Shown: positions 1-12,000, counted from the first letter of the stretch. The stretch: 64,000 bases of DNA from Antedon mediterranea (GCF_964355755.1 NC_092672.1:6012001-6076000); one strand, 5' to 3'. Notes: generated by a model from the letters alone, not told the origin. Program-made: numbers and translations.

Positions 1-995
1 TAGGTTATTCAAGTTTTTACGCGTGATGACGTCATCAAAATAAAAATGTTGACAACTCATTAGAAGAATAATTAATTGAGCAAGCACATACTAAAAGTTG
101 TGCGAAAATCGGGCTCAAATAACGGAGATGCGCTCTATTGAATGTGATAACCCACACAAAAAGATAAAAATTCCTAATTTTTAAATTCAAGTGGCCATTT
201 GATGACGTCATACCATTTTGTACGTCTAATGTGTATATATATTTGTATCTACAACTGATTGGCTTCCATAATAAGTTAAAAAAATTGGGGGTCATCTGCC
301 ATTCTGAAGAGTTATATTCATTTTAAAAAGTCCTTATTTTTTACCATTTTTAGCACTTTTGTACAATTAGTGTGCGCATTTTGTCATTTTTAACGTGCTC
401 GTATAGCGTTATTTTAAGTCGGAATGGACTCAAAATTGGTGAATGTACTAAGGATTGTGAGTAGAATGTGATTTATACACCAAATTTTATTTTTTACGCA
501 TTTTAAGAATCGTGCGCACAAAAACGCATTTTTGCGCAGTAATTTTTTGAAACGCGCAAATGGCCTAATTCATGCTCTAAATTGATCAAAACCTAATTTT
601 GCGCGTTTTAAATTTTTAACGCGCAATTTCACGTGCATGACCTTGAAACGCGCAACTTTTTATTTGCTAATATTTTTACCCTTGACCTGAAGTTTACCTG
701 TAGCGAATTTCATTAATATGTCATAATGAATTATGGAGATATGATTAATAATGTGATTTCACAAAATGGCGTATAAATGACGTCACGGATGAGTGATCAC
801 GCTGGAAAGCTAATTAGGATTAAGTTATATTATTTGAAAGATATTCTGAAATTTTGGTAATCATTGACATTAAACTTTTTGAGATAATTGTTACACAAAA
901 TAGTGTACAGAAACAATAAAAAGAAAAAAAAAAATAATAATAAAGATTTCATACAATAACAATAGGTGATCATTTTATTCTAAATGATCACCTAA
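1..995 (-). mobile_element. Helitron-like non-autonomous element, cut by the left window edge
   Basis: The stretch resembles the interior of the element at 40,476-42,351 in the same orientation. Shared words include GATGCGCTCTATT (about 126 and 41,195) followed by GTGGCCAT and GATGACGTCA, and ACGCGCAA-rich segments. It ends in a palindrome at 963-994 whose arms TAGGTGATCATTT and AAATGATCACCTA pair over 13 bp, in the place where the other copies carry a 5'-end palindrome. The arm sequence differs from theirs, so this is probably a related subfamily. No coding capacity is seen. The opposite end lies outside the window. Confidence 0.6.
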
Positions 996-1601
996 ATATA
1001 GTCAAAGCCAATCTAATACTGTTTAACTATTTAAATTGTCATCAAACAGATTGTTAACAAAGAAATAAAGTCTACTATAATAATAAGTATAATGATTATA
1101 TTATGTACCATACCATAGATATAACCTAGACATCTGATTGGTTAGAACTACACGCATAATTTAACTTGACTGAACTACTGTAATCTGAGCAATTTCAGGT
1201 TTCACTGCCCTCAACTTCTCTCATCATAAATTACACTATTTTTTATGCATTCTGTATGCTTGTGTCTTCCATGATTTCGTTTTTTCTCTGATGGTCTGTA
1301 TTTTTTCTTTAATCCTGTTTTTACTTCAGAGAGGGATTCACCCTGAAGTGGGTTGAATATGGCTAGCAATGATGATGGTTTACTTTACTTAATCATAGTT
1401 TGTCTATGTCTATTATATTCTTAATTATTTTGTGCTTACTAATGATAATTAGGTAGGTAAATCTAGTGACATGACAAATAAAATATCTGCTTGTCTTTTT
1501 TTTCTTTTTATACTACAGATTATGCTGATGAAATAAAATAGTTGTCAACATCACTTTACACATCCTAATTCAAATTCTGGAATTTACACCCTCTCTGCTT
1601 A
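995..1601 (+). repeat. Dispersed repeat block Rep-A, copy 1
   Basis: A roughly 550-bp non-coding block also present at about 3,486-4,098, 22,630-23,290, 57,890-58,496 and 59,763-60,350. Landmarks are AATCAAAGCCAATCT, AAAGAAATAAAGTCTACTAT, ACATCTGATTGGTTA, ACTGCCCTCAACTTCTCTC, TATGCATTCTGTATGCTTG and GAATATGGCTAGCAATGATG. This copy has no 20-bp minisatellite at its end. It runs instead into a segment (TTCTGGAATTTACACCCTCT) that precedes the small inverted-repeat element at several loci. The function is unknown; it is a component of a larger mobile or duplicated unit. Confidence 0.8.
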
Positions 1602-3486
1602 AGCTCTGTCTACACTATCAAACTAGTTTGACAAAAAAAGTGTTATGTGCCCAAATATGGTAGTAATATGCCCAAATTTGCTAGTGATATGATGTCATGT
1701 TTATTTATAGGCACATCACACTTTTTTGTCATATAAAGTTTGATAGTGTAGCAGGCCCGTATGCAGCATTTATAATGGGGGGGGGGGGTGCGAGCGAAGC
1801 GAGCAACAATGGCTGGGGGCCAGGGGGCCGCCAAGGGCACCCGGTCAGGGTCCAGGGGCCGAAGGCCCTGGAAAAATTTGCGTTATTTGACGTTCTAAAG
1901 ACTGATGTAAGACTCTCTGTTGTGGCTTGGGCTAGTTGAACGATGGACACCAGAACTTAACGCTTTCATGATGAGGCCAACTCAGCAGGGGTGGCGCCAG
2001 GATCTTCCCGACGCGGGGGCTACATTCTCCGACGAGGGGGCTATGCGAGCGAAGCGAGCATCACTACGCTGAGGGCCAGGGGCCGCCAAGGGCCCCCGGC
2101 AACGCGTTCTAGCGTCATTTGAGGTCTTTTTAATCAGATTTAGGGTAGCCATTTTTTCCATTTTTTATAATGCATAAATAAAATACTGCGTGCAAAAAAA
2201 CGATGCGCGATGACTGTTTCAATCCATATTTTTCAATTTAAAAAATAAAAGTTCAAAGAAAATTTTGAAAAATAGAGTTGGAGGTCCCGGAAATTGGACT
2301 TATTATACTTCAAAACATGAAAAAAAATATATAAGTCCCTATCATGGGTTGTGACTGAGCTAAGAAATGTTTGAAAAATAGAGATGTTAGGTCCCGGAAA
2401 ATGTACTTCTTGTTCTTCGAAATATGACCAGCTTTATTGTTGGGGCTGAGCTAAGAAAATGTTTAAAACTAGAGCTGCAGGTCTTCAAAAAATTGCATTT
2501 TATACTTTGGAAACATCAGGCCTAGAGGCTTAAAAAACGCAAGCGTAGACCTTTTTCAGTCGGGGAAAAAAGTTTATTCCTCCCAGGTGTATGCATGCGT
2601 ACCATCTGGACTTCCGAGTGGTGAGAAATTCATGACATACAGGATATTGAAAATGTAATAACTATAGCTATAATGTTGGCTAAGCGAAAATGGCATGTTT
2701 TTTTGTTTAGTAATGGATGAAAAATTTATTTTAGGTGCCCCACGGTACAGAAGGTTACTTGTAAATTAAAAAATTGGTGAACAAACGAACAATTAACATA
2801 ATTCGTTTTTGCTGTAGTGTAGCGTACGTCGACGCAGTACACGACGTAACCGTCGGTAAACTTCGCCTGGAAAATAACACATTACACATTTTGGTCCCTG
2901 GATGAAACTTGATATCACGCGTCTCGACCCAACGTTGAACGATTCGTACAAAGGGATACCGCCAGACAAGTGCGTACCTAGCTATTGTTTAGTAGTAAGT
3001 TAGATCGCTGGCAATAATGAATGCATATAAAGTGCATAATATCACTCTGACGTACTCTCACGGTCAATGAAACGTCGCGGTTTTCTAGGCGCTGAAGCTA
3101 GCTACGAAGTGAACGCGAACGCTTTTTACTGTATATTATATTCCCCGACAAAAAGTACACGTGTTCCCTGACGTTAAGTTGTCTGTATTTCTCCAGCAAA
3201 CACTTTACCGCGTACATGAAGCGCTAAGCTATTACTTGTCGTCACATGATCGACTGCGCATGTTTTACATCGAGTTTGTAGTCAGTTCAGATTCCGTAAT
3301 TTAATTACTGGTATTTTTTCATTTTATATTAGCATATTTTTGTTTGTATACCATTGATAATGTAAATTTTGTATATATATAATGATATTGTCTTTAGTTA
3401 AACAAGACAAGAAAAAATACCAACCGAGGAAAAAGTGGACCTTTTGGGACCCCCCCTGGATACGGGCCTGTGTAGGCAGAGCTTTA
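1602..3486. mobile_element. Short inverted-repeat MITE, split by an insertion
   Basis: The left part (1,602-1,751) and right remnant (3,471-3,486) together match the about 160-bp MITE found at 19,366, 22,495, 27,010, 53,193, 57,710 and 59,598. The ends read GCTCTGTCTACACTATCAAA and, inverted, TTTGATAGTGTAGACAGAGC. The interior repeats CCCAAATATGGTAGTGATAT and has a palindromic centre around CATATATGGGCACATCAC. A 1,719-bp element sits inside this copy at 1,752-3,470. No ORF is present. Confidence 0.85.
1752..3470. mobile_element. hAT-like non-autonomous DNA transposon nested in a MITE
   Basis: The element begins CAGGCCCGTATGCAGC and ends GGATACGGGCCTG, so the outer bases CAGGCCCGTAT are inverted repeats. 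Both sides carry the pentamer TGTAG (1,747-1,751 and 3,471-3,475). Removing the insert and one pentamer gives the sequence seen in the intact MITE copy near 59,755, which proves the boundaries. A 5-bp target duplication with CAGG..CCTG termini fits a hAT-type superfamily member (inference). The interior has a G-run at 1,778, two GCGAGCGAAGCGAGC motifs (about 1,790 and 2,045) and a degenerate repeat of about 115 bp near 2,280-2,510. No transposase ORF is seen, so it must be mobilised in trans. Confidence 0.85.
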
Positions 3487-4098
3487 GGATTAAGCTGAGT
3501 AAAACAAAATATAAGAATTTATAGGAATATTTACAAATATATATAAATGTAATATAATAAAAATATAATCAAAGCCAATCTAATAACTGTTTAACTATTT
3601 AAATATTCATTGAACATAGTGTTAACAAAGAAATAAAGTCTACTATAATAATAAGTATAATGATTATATTATATACCATACGATAGATATAACCTAGACA
3701 GCTGATTGGTTAAAACTACACACATAATTTAACTGGTTTCCACTTCACTGAACTATTTCAGGTTTTACTGCCCTCAACTTCTCTCATAACTTACACTATT
3801 TGTTATGCATTCTGTATGCTTGTGTCTTCCATGATTCCTTTTTTCTCCGATGGTTAGTTTTTCTTTTTTTTGACATTTTTATTTATTCCTGTGTTTACTT
3901 TAAAGAGGCCTTTACCCTGAAGTGGGTTGAATATGGCTAGCAATGATGAATTTAGTTTGCTACAAAATGTGTTTTCCTATCTATATTTTGTTTCTGATGT
4001 CTATATATTATAATTGTTTATGCTATTTTTTATTACTTAGGTATTTAAAGAGAAAATTCTTTTTTTTTGCTTAATTAAAAGAAGTAATATGTTATAAT
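3486..4098 (+). repeat. Rep-A block, copy 2, leading into a minisatellite
   Basis: Same landmarks as copy 1 (AAAGAAATAAAGTCTACTAT, ACTGCCCTCAACTTCTCTC, ATATGGCTAGCAATGATGA). It ends in GCTTAATTAAAAGAAGTAAT directly before the 20-bp tandem array. The same junction recurs at 23,260-23,290, 58,465-58,496 and 61,750-61,782, so block and array travel together. Confidence 0.85.
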
Positions 4099-5015
4099 GG
4101 AGTGGAGCTGTAGCTTGGGGAGTGGAGCTGTAGCTTGGGGAGTGGAATTGTAGCTTGTGGAGTGGAATTGTAGCTTGTGGAGTGGAATTGTAGCTTGTGG
4201 AGTGGAGTTGTAGCTTGTGGAGTGGAGCTGTAGCTTGTGGAGTGGAGCTGTAGCTTGTGGAGTGGAGCTGTAGCTTGGGGAGTGGAGTTGTAGCTTGGGG
4301 AGTGGAGCTGTAGATTGGGGAGTGGAGCTGTAGCTTGGGGAGTGGAGCTGTAGCTTGGGGGAGTGGAGCTGTAGCTTGGGGAGTGGAGCTGTAGCTTGGG
4401 GAGTGGAGCTGTAGCTTGGGGAGTGGAGCTGTAGCTTGTGGAGTGGAGCTGTAGCTTGTGGAGTGGAGCTGTAGCTTGGGGAGTGGAGCTGTAGCTTGGG
4501 GAGTGGAGCTGTAGCTTGGGGAGTGGAGCTGTAGCTTGGGGAGTGGAGTTGTAGCTTGGGGAGTGGAGCTGTAGCTTGGGGAGTGGAGCTGTAGCTTGGG
4601 GAGTGGAGCTGTAGCTTGGGGAGTGGAGCTGTAGCTTGGGGAGTGGAGCTGTAGCTTGGGGAGTGGAGTTGTAGCTTGGGAAGTGGAGCTGTAGCTTGGG
4701 AAGTGGAGCTGTAGCTTGGGGAGTGGAGCTGTAGCTTGGGGAGTGGAGCTGTAGCTTGGGGAGTGGAGCTGTAGCTTGGGGAGTGGAGCTGTAGCTTGGG
4801 GAGTGGAGCTGTAGCTTGGGGAGTGGAGCTGTAGCTTGGGGAGTGGAGCTGTAGCTTGGGGAGTGGAGCTGTAGCTTGGGGAGTGGAGCTGTAGCTTGGG
4901 GAGTGGATCTGTAGCTTGGGGAGTGGAGCTGTAGCTTGGGGAGTGGAGTTGTAGCTTGGGGAGTGGAGCTGTAGCTTGGGGAGTGGAGCTGTAGCTTGGG
5001 GAGTGGAGCTGTAGC
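4098..5015. repeat. 20-bp minisatellite, about 46 copies
   Basis: Tandem unit GAGTGGAGCTGTAGCTTGGG with few variants, mainly GG/GT at the unit end and GCTG/GTTG inside. One unit near 4,355 carries an extra G. Because 20 is not a multiple of 3, the array reads open over long distances with a 60-bp super-period, giving a 328-codon open frame on the minus strand that is almost certainly an artefact. Related arrays lie at 23,291, 58,496 and 61,782. This one is the longest and most homogeneous. Confidence 0.97.
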
Positions 5016-5154
5016 TGTATCACATTGTTACCTTCTGTGTTCTATTATATATCTGATAGTTGAACATTTAATAATTTAGACAAACATATATAATTAGGCT
5101 AGTCAATCTATCCAAAAAAACAGCCCAAAGTGAAACAAATTGCAAATAGAGATT

Positions 5155-5722
5155 TTTCTTTTTTAAATGGTCATATATGATAAGGAGATTAAAATTTGAG
5201 CATCGCACCTCTGTCACTCATCCCGATGATATGCAAATTAGCTTAAATATGCAAATTAGGGTGAAATTACAGGGTTACCATATCTCAAAAACTACTAGTC
5301 CGAGAGAGTTGATTTTTTCACTGATTGATTCAAAATGTATATATTTATATTTACTCTAATGAAACATTTTACGAAAAAATTTCTCAATGTTTGCATACAC
5401 TATGTGACTAAAATGTATGTAGAGACTTTATTTTGCCCTCAAATGATCCAGACATAGGTTCCTAATAGCCAGCATAGGACCACTTTGTAATTCCCAAAAT
5501 CACACCTTTGTCACACACCTCGAAAGTATGCAAATTAGTAGTACAATTTAAATAAAATATGCAAATAAGAGGGTGAAATTACAGTTTTTGAGATATGGTA
5601 ACCCTGTAATTTCACCCTAATTTGCATATTTAAGCTAATTTGCATATCATCGGGATGAGTGACAGAGGTGTGATGCTCAAATTTTGATCTCCTCATCATA
5701 TGTGACCATTTAAAAAAGAAAG
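5155..5722. mobile_element. Foldback element with long inverted repeats
   Basis: Left arm about 5,155-5,292 and right arm about 5,578-5,722 are near-perfect inverted copies of roughly 135-140 bp. The left arm reads GGGTGAAATTACAGGGTTAC and the right arm GTAACCCTGTAATTTCACCC. The spacer is about 285 bp and unrelated to the arms. The outer edges are TTTCTTTTTTAAATGGTCA and its inverse. No transposase is present. A transcript through it would form a long hairpin. Confidence 0.88.
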
Positions 5723-5779
5723 GAGGTGGATAGACATAATACACAGGCTTTTTGAGAGTCCATTTCAAGAGGTATTTTT

Positions 5780-6550
5780 CTTAAGACGTGTCCGCACAAG
5801 AAAGTTTTCGCTGTATTCCAAATGAAATCCTCTTTTTGTGTCCAACAGAAGTCATGTATGGATGTACTTTCTTAATATTGAGTATAAAGACAATTTGTGC
5901 TTATAAATTTTTAAAATATAATTCAATTGCGTCAGAATATTTTAATGAAACAGACATGTCTGACTATCACCTCATAATCAATTCAACTGGATCTACTACT
6001 ATTTTTGTCAATTGTAGTTCAAGTCAATATAAATTGCATTAAGTATGTAAACAATAAGGTTAAAACAAAAATAATATGATAAACTAATGTGACTAAAATA
6101 ATACATACATATAAACAGCATGGTATAATTAAGGCCAATTGCTGAACAATATTTTTTTATTTGTTGATGAAGTAAACATTAAAAATTTCATAAAAAAGTT
6201 TCATACTAGAACAGTTTGATATTTATCTAATCTAAATTAAATTATTTACAGTATTAAAATCAATAATAACTATTTATATAGAAAAACTGTCGTAGAACAT
6301 TTATTAACAAAGAAAAAAGCCCACTAAGTATAATATGGTAACTTTATTATGGCATAAATCAATTCTAGAAATCTGATTAGTTAAAACTACATTTGTAATT
6401 TTACTATCTTGTGTTTCCTATCGACTTATAACCTTCCCTTAACATTTATATTATGTATTCTGTATACTTGTTGCTAATAATAGGATTTTTTTTCTTCCAA
6501 TGGTTTGTCATTAATTTTTAGGATTCATGTATTTTCTTTGCTATAAAAAG
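5780..6550 (+). repeat. Diverged dispersed repeat related to Rep-A
   Basis: It begins GTCCGCACAAGAAAGTT, related to GCACAGGAAAGTTCCA at 22,055 and 57,260. It continues with TGGATGTACTTTCTTAATAT and CACCTCATAATCAATTCAA, which recur at 62,345-62,520. The part after 6,240 resembles 63,120-63,450 (AACAAAGAAAAAAGCCCACT, TGTATTCTGTATACTTGTTGC). An 84-codon open frame at 5,788-6,042 is not supported as a gene because the related copy near 62,345 does not keep it open. Confidence 0.7.
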
Positions 6551-6784
6551 TGTTCCATATCCATGGCATAATGTGCATTTGTTTGATAACTGGACTCTAA
6601 AACAGTATATTTGACTCTGTATGCTACAATATTATTATGTGCTAATCATTATGTAAACATCTATATTACAATATTGGCATTTACATGTATTGGAAATCTG
6701 TTGCATACTTGTCATGCATCAACTGGTTGAAGGAGGCACTGATTTTGGTGGGGATAAGGATCCTCTTTTCCCCTTCTGTTTTTT

Positions 6785-7189
6785 TTAAATTTTAAGTGCA
6801 CGAAAAATATCAGTGATTTTATCTTCATTTTCTTCCATATTAATTGAATCTGGTTCCGGAACATTAAGATCAGATGAATGTACAAAAAAGTCAATGTTGC
6901 CTTTTGGTCTGCCACGACCTCCTGAATTTTTGCGTTTTCCTTTTACTTCTGGAGCTGCAGCTTTAAATTCAGGAAATTCCTTCAACCAGTCAACTACAGT
7001 GTCCTTATCGACATTAAAGTCACCACCAATTATTACAGAAGCTGAGTGGTCCTTTTTCATTTTCTCGGCAAAGTTCATAAGTTCCTCGAACTCAGGGTAT
7101 TTGCTTTCAGGTGTTCCTTTATGAGGATTTGGTCCATGCCATGATATTGCTACTAATCTACAAGATCCATATAGTTGAGTCAAGCTGCT
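6785..7189 (-). pseudogene. Endonuclease/exonuclease/phosphatase (EEP) domain fragment
   Basis: An open frame of about 134 codons covers the C-terminal half of an EEP nuclease domain. Visible motifs in order are LVAISWHGPNP, then VIIGGDFNVD with the Asp and Asn expected of the catalytic centre, then GNIDFFVHSSD with a late active-site Asp. The N-terminal half with the first metal-binding residues is absent: a TGA lies just upstream at 7,190-7,192 and there is no ATG start. A basic KGKRKNSGGRGRPKG stretch lies between the motifs. Such domains occur in non-LTR retrotransposons and in host nucleases, and the window does not decide which. It could be a terminal exon (a GCAG sits just before 7,184, with a poor pyrimidine tract) or a dead fragment. 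A 26-bp exact match containing the GGDFNV codons recurs at 54,435-54,461. Confidence 0.65.
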
Positions 7190-8990
7190 TCATGACCCCA
7201 AAAAAATTGCAAGAAAATGTTTTTTGATGTATTACAATAAAATATGGTCTCAAAAAACATATATAAAAAGTTTACTCAAATCGGACTACTGCAAAGGTTC
7301 AAAATTTGACATTAAAAAAGATGGCCGCCAATTTTTTAAAATCGGTAACCGCTTGTAGTAGACCGCTGTATTTGGTGTCAAATTATTCAAAATATATATG
7401 TTTATATTTACACTTTTTGAACATTTTGTTGAAACATGACCGGAAATTCTTTTTTTATGACCTTTGACATTATGGTACAACATCTAACTGCAAATCATCA
7501 TCAAAATGGTCAGAAGATACATTACCTTACCATTAACATCATTGCTGGTTTGGTATTCCACTCAACATGTTTTCACTTTTTCATGAGCAGCGTTGACTAA
7601 TAATAGTTAAAATAAGCTTTTCACGGTGCGAAATAAAAAATTATACAGTCTCCCCACACAGTTTTTTTTTGCCACAGCATGCATATGTTTAACATTCTAG
7701 ATTATTGTATTGTAGTGAAATTATAAAATCCCCATTATCATTACACTACAAACAATTAAGTGGCACGGACAAGCCAAACCAGTCGCTTGTCGGTAATCCC
7801 CTAACTGAGATACAGCCAAGAATAGGTAAAATCATGTTGACAAAAAAAAAATTATAAAATATTTTATTGATTAAATCTAACCTTGGCTTTATGTATTCTA
7901 AAATCATACTGTGTTGTTATTTTTTAAAATTTTTCAACTGAAACAAGTAAAAAAATACATTTTGTAAGGCTTATTTTGTAAGATGTCGAAAACTTGGTCA
8001 ATTTTTCGCCTGTAGAATTGTCTTTATGCCGCCATTTTCTAAGCGAAATGTGGCTTGTTTACTATGAATATAAGGCTAATTTAAAGAGGTGTGTTTCTAT
8101 TGGACAATGATGTCAATTCTTCATCTCATCAGTTGTCTCAGGTCCTGAGCAATTTGCCTTAAGCTTTTTCTCTCCGAAAATTATTAGTTACAGAGATATA
8201 AGAAGACAAAGGTCAAAATGCCAGAATGGTAGTTGCAGCCATTTTTTGACAAAATGTTGTATTAGAGTGAATTTAAATATATGTTGTGAATTATTTTGAC
8301 ACTAAAATGAAACCTGTAACACCATTACGAAGATATAAGCTATTTGAATATTTTGGCCGCCATCTGAAAAGGCCCATAAAAGACCCCCCACGGGTTAGAG
8401 ATTGGGCAACAACATTTTTCTGGTTTATTTTGACCCACTAAATATATTTAGACAAGTTGCCAACTTTCACCACAAATTGCACATGGAATACCTCTTTTAA
8501 CCTGACTATCCTTTGCCACAATACAGATTTGTATGATATTTATTATTATCATAAACAATGGAGCAGAAGTCAATAGACGTTTACTGTATTTCAGTTCATC
8601 CAACAGTCTAAATGCCAATAAAATTAAGAGGAGCGATAACAAATATTATATATAAAACAAGATATAACAACACAATTAAATCTCATATTGAATTAATACA
8701 TTTGAATATATACATGTTAAAACATGAAAGAGATAAAAATGCAGAAGAGGGATCACTTGACACTATAAAGTTCCATCACAAAGGGAGGAGAATTGGCTTA
8801 TGTAATATATGTAGGTTCAGTATTAGCAATGGATTTATATAGCAAAGGTCAATCTGATCTAATGAACCATTTTTTTGTATAATAATAATAATAATATCCT
8901 GGATTTATATAGCGCCTAATGTATTACATTCACTCTACAATTTGGAATGTACAGTACTGTCAAATATTAAAATAAAGGCAATTACATTTT
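7190..8990. other. Non-coding stretch without an assignable gene
   Basis: The segment 7,230-7,500 contains a diffuse repeat also seen around 24,120-24,790 (TGACCGGAAAT near TGACCTTTGAC, with TTCAAAATATATATGTTTAT). Further on, phrases such as ATGGCCGCCA and GGCCGCCATCTGAAAA appear in AT-rich DNA. Near 8,880-8,920 an ATA microsatellite is followed by CCTGGATTTATATAGCGCCT, related to the tail at 17,430. Short open frames on both strands at 8,448-8,842 show no family motif. Confidence 0.5.
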
Positions 8991-9030
8991 ACTAGAGGGT
9001 GAGCTCGCTTCGCTCGCTCCCCCTCTAGGA
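8991..9030. repeat. Palindromic terminus-like sequence
   Basis: CTAGAGGG and CCCTCTAG bracket GAGCTCGCTTCGCTCGCTC, forming a GC-rich hairpin in AT-rich surroundings. The core GCTCGCTTCGCTCGC is the reverse complement of the GCGAGCGAAGCGAGC motif found twice inside the hAT-like element at 1,752-3,470. It is probably the end or footprint of a related transposon. Confidence 0.55.
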
Positions 9031-12000
9031 AGTGTAGACGATGGTTCTCGGAATGATAATGACTCGGGTAAAAAGTTTTAGGACATTCTGGCCTGGACGA
9101 TTTCGATCGGTTACCATTATTTAAAAGCTTTTGATATTCGTAAAACTAAACCTACTCGCTAACCTGTTTCACAGTGTCTTAATGATGATTAATAGCGTTT
9201 TACGTATAGTGTGGGGGGAGGGGGAAGGAGTGGCGATACTTATTTAATTGATGTTTTATTAGGGAGGTGTTACGGGCGTTTATTCAAATAAATACCATCC
9301 TAATTGGTATATAATACATTATTCCGCGACACAGTGAGCCGTTTTGGCCTAAGAAGGAAGACGTTTTAGACGGCTTGCAACATGGGCAGAAGTATCCCAC
9401 GGTCCTGACGGGACACAGATAGCACATAGTATAAATAAAGTCCTGGCAGCTTACTCAACAACTCGGCTATCAGGGTTTCATTTGATTTCAAACAAAAGCT
9501 CTTATCATCAATTCTCTCGATGTAATTTTATATAATTATTTCCCACAATTTACTCCTATGTTTTATGAATATATTTAATTTGATCTTTATGTACTACAGT
9601 GTTATACCTTCACACGCGCGGTTCGAAAATAAACAAAAAACCAAACGGCCAAGGTTACAACTCCCTGGTTGAAACCAACCATGCAGGGACACCTTACCTT
9701 ACCGTGAACCTTTTCGATATATGTTATTGCGCACTATTTTTAAATGGCAGCTTTCGTGCTCGAAAAACGTACTAGGGTGTTATATTTCAATTTTGCACCT
9801 CCTAAAATGGACAATTATTTTTTTGTTCTGTTTACTATGTCTAACAAAATGAAAAGCTAGATAAAATCAATAATCAAGTGTAAAACTAATCATTGGTATA
9901 TACATAGTAAATGTTTATGAGTTGACAAATTGAGTTTTACAATGGCAACATTAACAAAGTACCTAATGTACATTGTTGTATAATACAGAGCCAGTCTATG
10001 ATTTGCTTTGTACAGAGAACCAATAATTATCATCATTTTGTGTTAAGTAGAACTAATACCGAACAAAATATAATGCATAATTAACCATTCAAATTCAAAA
10101 GACTCAACAGGTGTGTTATAATACATAACATAATACATAACAAATATAAAATATTGTAATCAATAATAATAATCATGAATCTATACAATATGTAAAAGTT
10201 ACTCACTTGGAAACTTTTTTAGCTAACTGATGGATAATTTCTTGACATTAAGTTGTTCTAGTAGTCTATGTAGACACCACAATCTGATATGTTGTATGGA
10301 ATCTGTTCACCAGTCATCAAATGATCCAAAAACTAAAGATGCCGATGTATTTATCATCTATGGAACTCCTCCCCCTGCTTTCAGTTCATAAGTATCATGC
10401 AATATGTACCAATCACTTTGCAGTAAGCACCAATTGTTATTAATTACACATCAATCGTTGTGTATAACACAACCAATGATGTTTTATATGATCTGATTGG
10501 GTTGTATTTATGTTGGGAGTAGATAAACTTTCGTCCAACCCTTTTCGATTAGTGAGTTTCATAGGTTGGGCATTTCAATTCATACTCACAGGTCTCTCTT
10601 GGGTGTTGTTATGTAAAAGACACTTAGACCTACAATTTTTTATGTTGTGTAAACAAAATATATTACTTTAAAATATTAAACTATGTCAAAATTATGATAA
10701 AAAGAGAGAAACACTGCACTACCAGCTCGCGTTGAATATTCTCTTAGGCTTAGCTAGGCTTAGTTATGTAGGCAACATTCACTATTTATTTTATAACAAC
10801 TACCTATTATGTCAACAAATGAAACATATTCCTAGGCAGCAGTAGAGCAATTTAAAAAATCGCCAAGTAACTGAAACTGATTTAGGCCAATTCCACTTTT
10901 TGTATAATTGTTCCTATGATTAATCAAAATCATACCAACGATCTGAAGCTAATTTAAGTGTTTTTTGTCTAAATTAATACATATATGGCTTTCCAAAAAT
11001 GTTGCTCTGTTGATCTAGTGGACCGAATTGTTAGCCAAGCAAAACAACAGGCGGCACAGTTGGCTTTGAGATTTTTTTTCATTCGTGAGAAGATTTTGTT
11101 GGTAGAAAAAAAGCTGAAAAACCATATGTGACCCACAATTGTCTAAACAAATGACAAGAATATATTTAGGTGTGTTATAAATAGTTAACCAACACCTTCA
11201 ATTTCATACTCCTAATTAAAGTAGTTTTACTATAAACGTTTCTTTATTTGTTTTTGGTTAGCCAGTTGTGGAAGGTACGGTAAATTGAAAATAAAAAATT
11301 TTTTGTGACCGATTACGGTGAATAGATTTAATAGGTGTTTCGCTTATAAGGTGTCTGCACAGGAAAGTTCAGGTGTATTCAAAATGATATTTTATTAAAA
11401 AATCAATTTATTTATTACTACTTAACAACAGTTAATTCCTACTTTAGATTTGTAATATAATAATAAAAATATCCTTTCTCTTTGTTTAGACTGGTATATT
11501 GATCTTAATTTTTACAATGTACATTATAGTTGGGATAAGTTTTTTGATTTAGAAATTTGAGTTATTTTTATTTATACAGTTCTTTTTGTAAATAATTGTA
11601 AATTAACAATTACCTGTTAATGATATGATGTATCTAACATCATAGCACCCTCCTACTTCACTTCTGTTGTATATTTGATATTGACAATTAAACTTGTATA
11701 TATTATGTACTTTTTCACTGTTGAATGATTTTTTTCACTTATTTATTATTTATCATCTTTATCATTTTTATTATAAAATTTGTTTTATACAAATAAATAA
11801 ATATTTTTAACATATATCTATCATATTTATTAATTAATGCAATAAAAGATTTTAAGTAGCTTCTTATTTACTGTAAATAATATAATGAAACAGTAACAAA
11901 TCCTTTTTCTCTATCATTATCTTCTTTAAAGACCCCTTCCCTGCAATTTTGGACGTTTTTTGGAAAATAATACATATATATCACTTTAAAAACATTAAAC

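Noticed and set aside
1697-1950. Overlapping small ORFs across a GC-rich stretch on both strands
   Set aside because: They span the junction between the MITE and the hAT-like insertion and its G-run. They are products of base composition.
4037-5023. Long minus-strand open frame (328 codons) encoding a 20-residue repeat protein
   Set aside because: It follows from the 20-bp minisatellite: the period keeps more than one frame free of stops, the same is seen at 23,267-23,875, and it lies inside a dispersed repeat.
5788-6042. 84-codon plus-strand ORF
   Set aside because: The related repeat copy at 62,340-62,540 does not keep the frame open, so there is no sign of coding constraint.
8448-8842. 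Two short ORFs, one with a CxxC-like PCAICGE motif
   Set aside because: A single cysteine pair in an AT-rich frame with no second pair, splice signals or relatives is insufficient.
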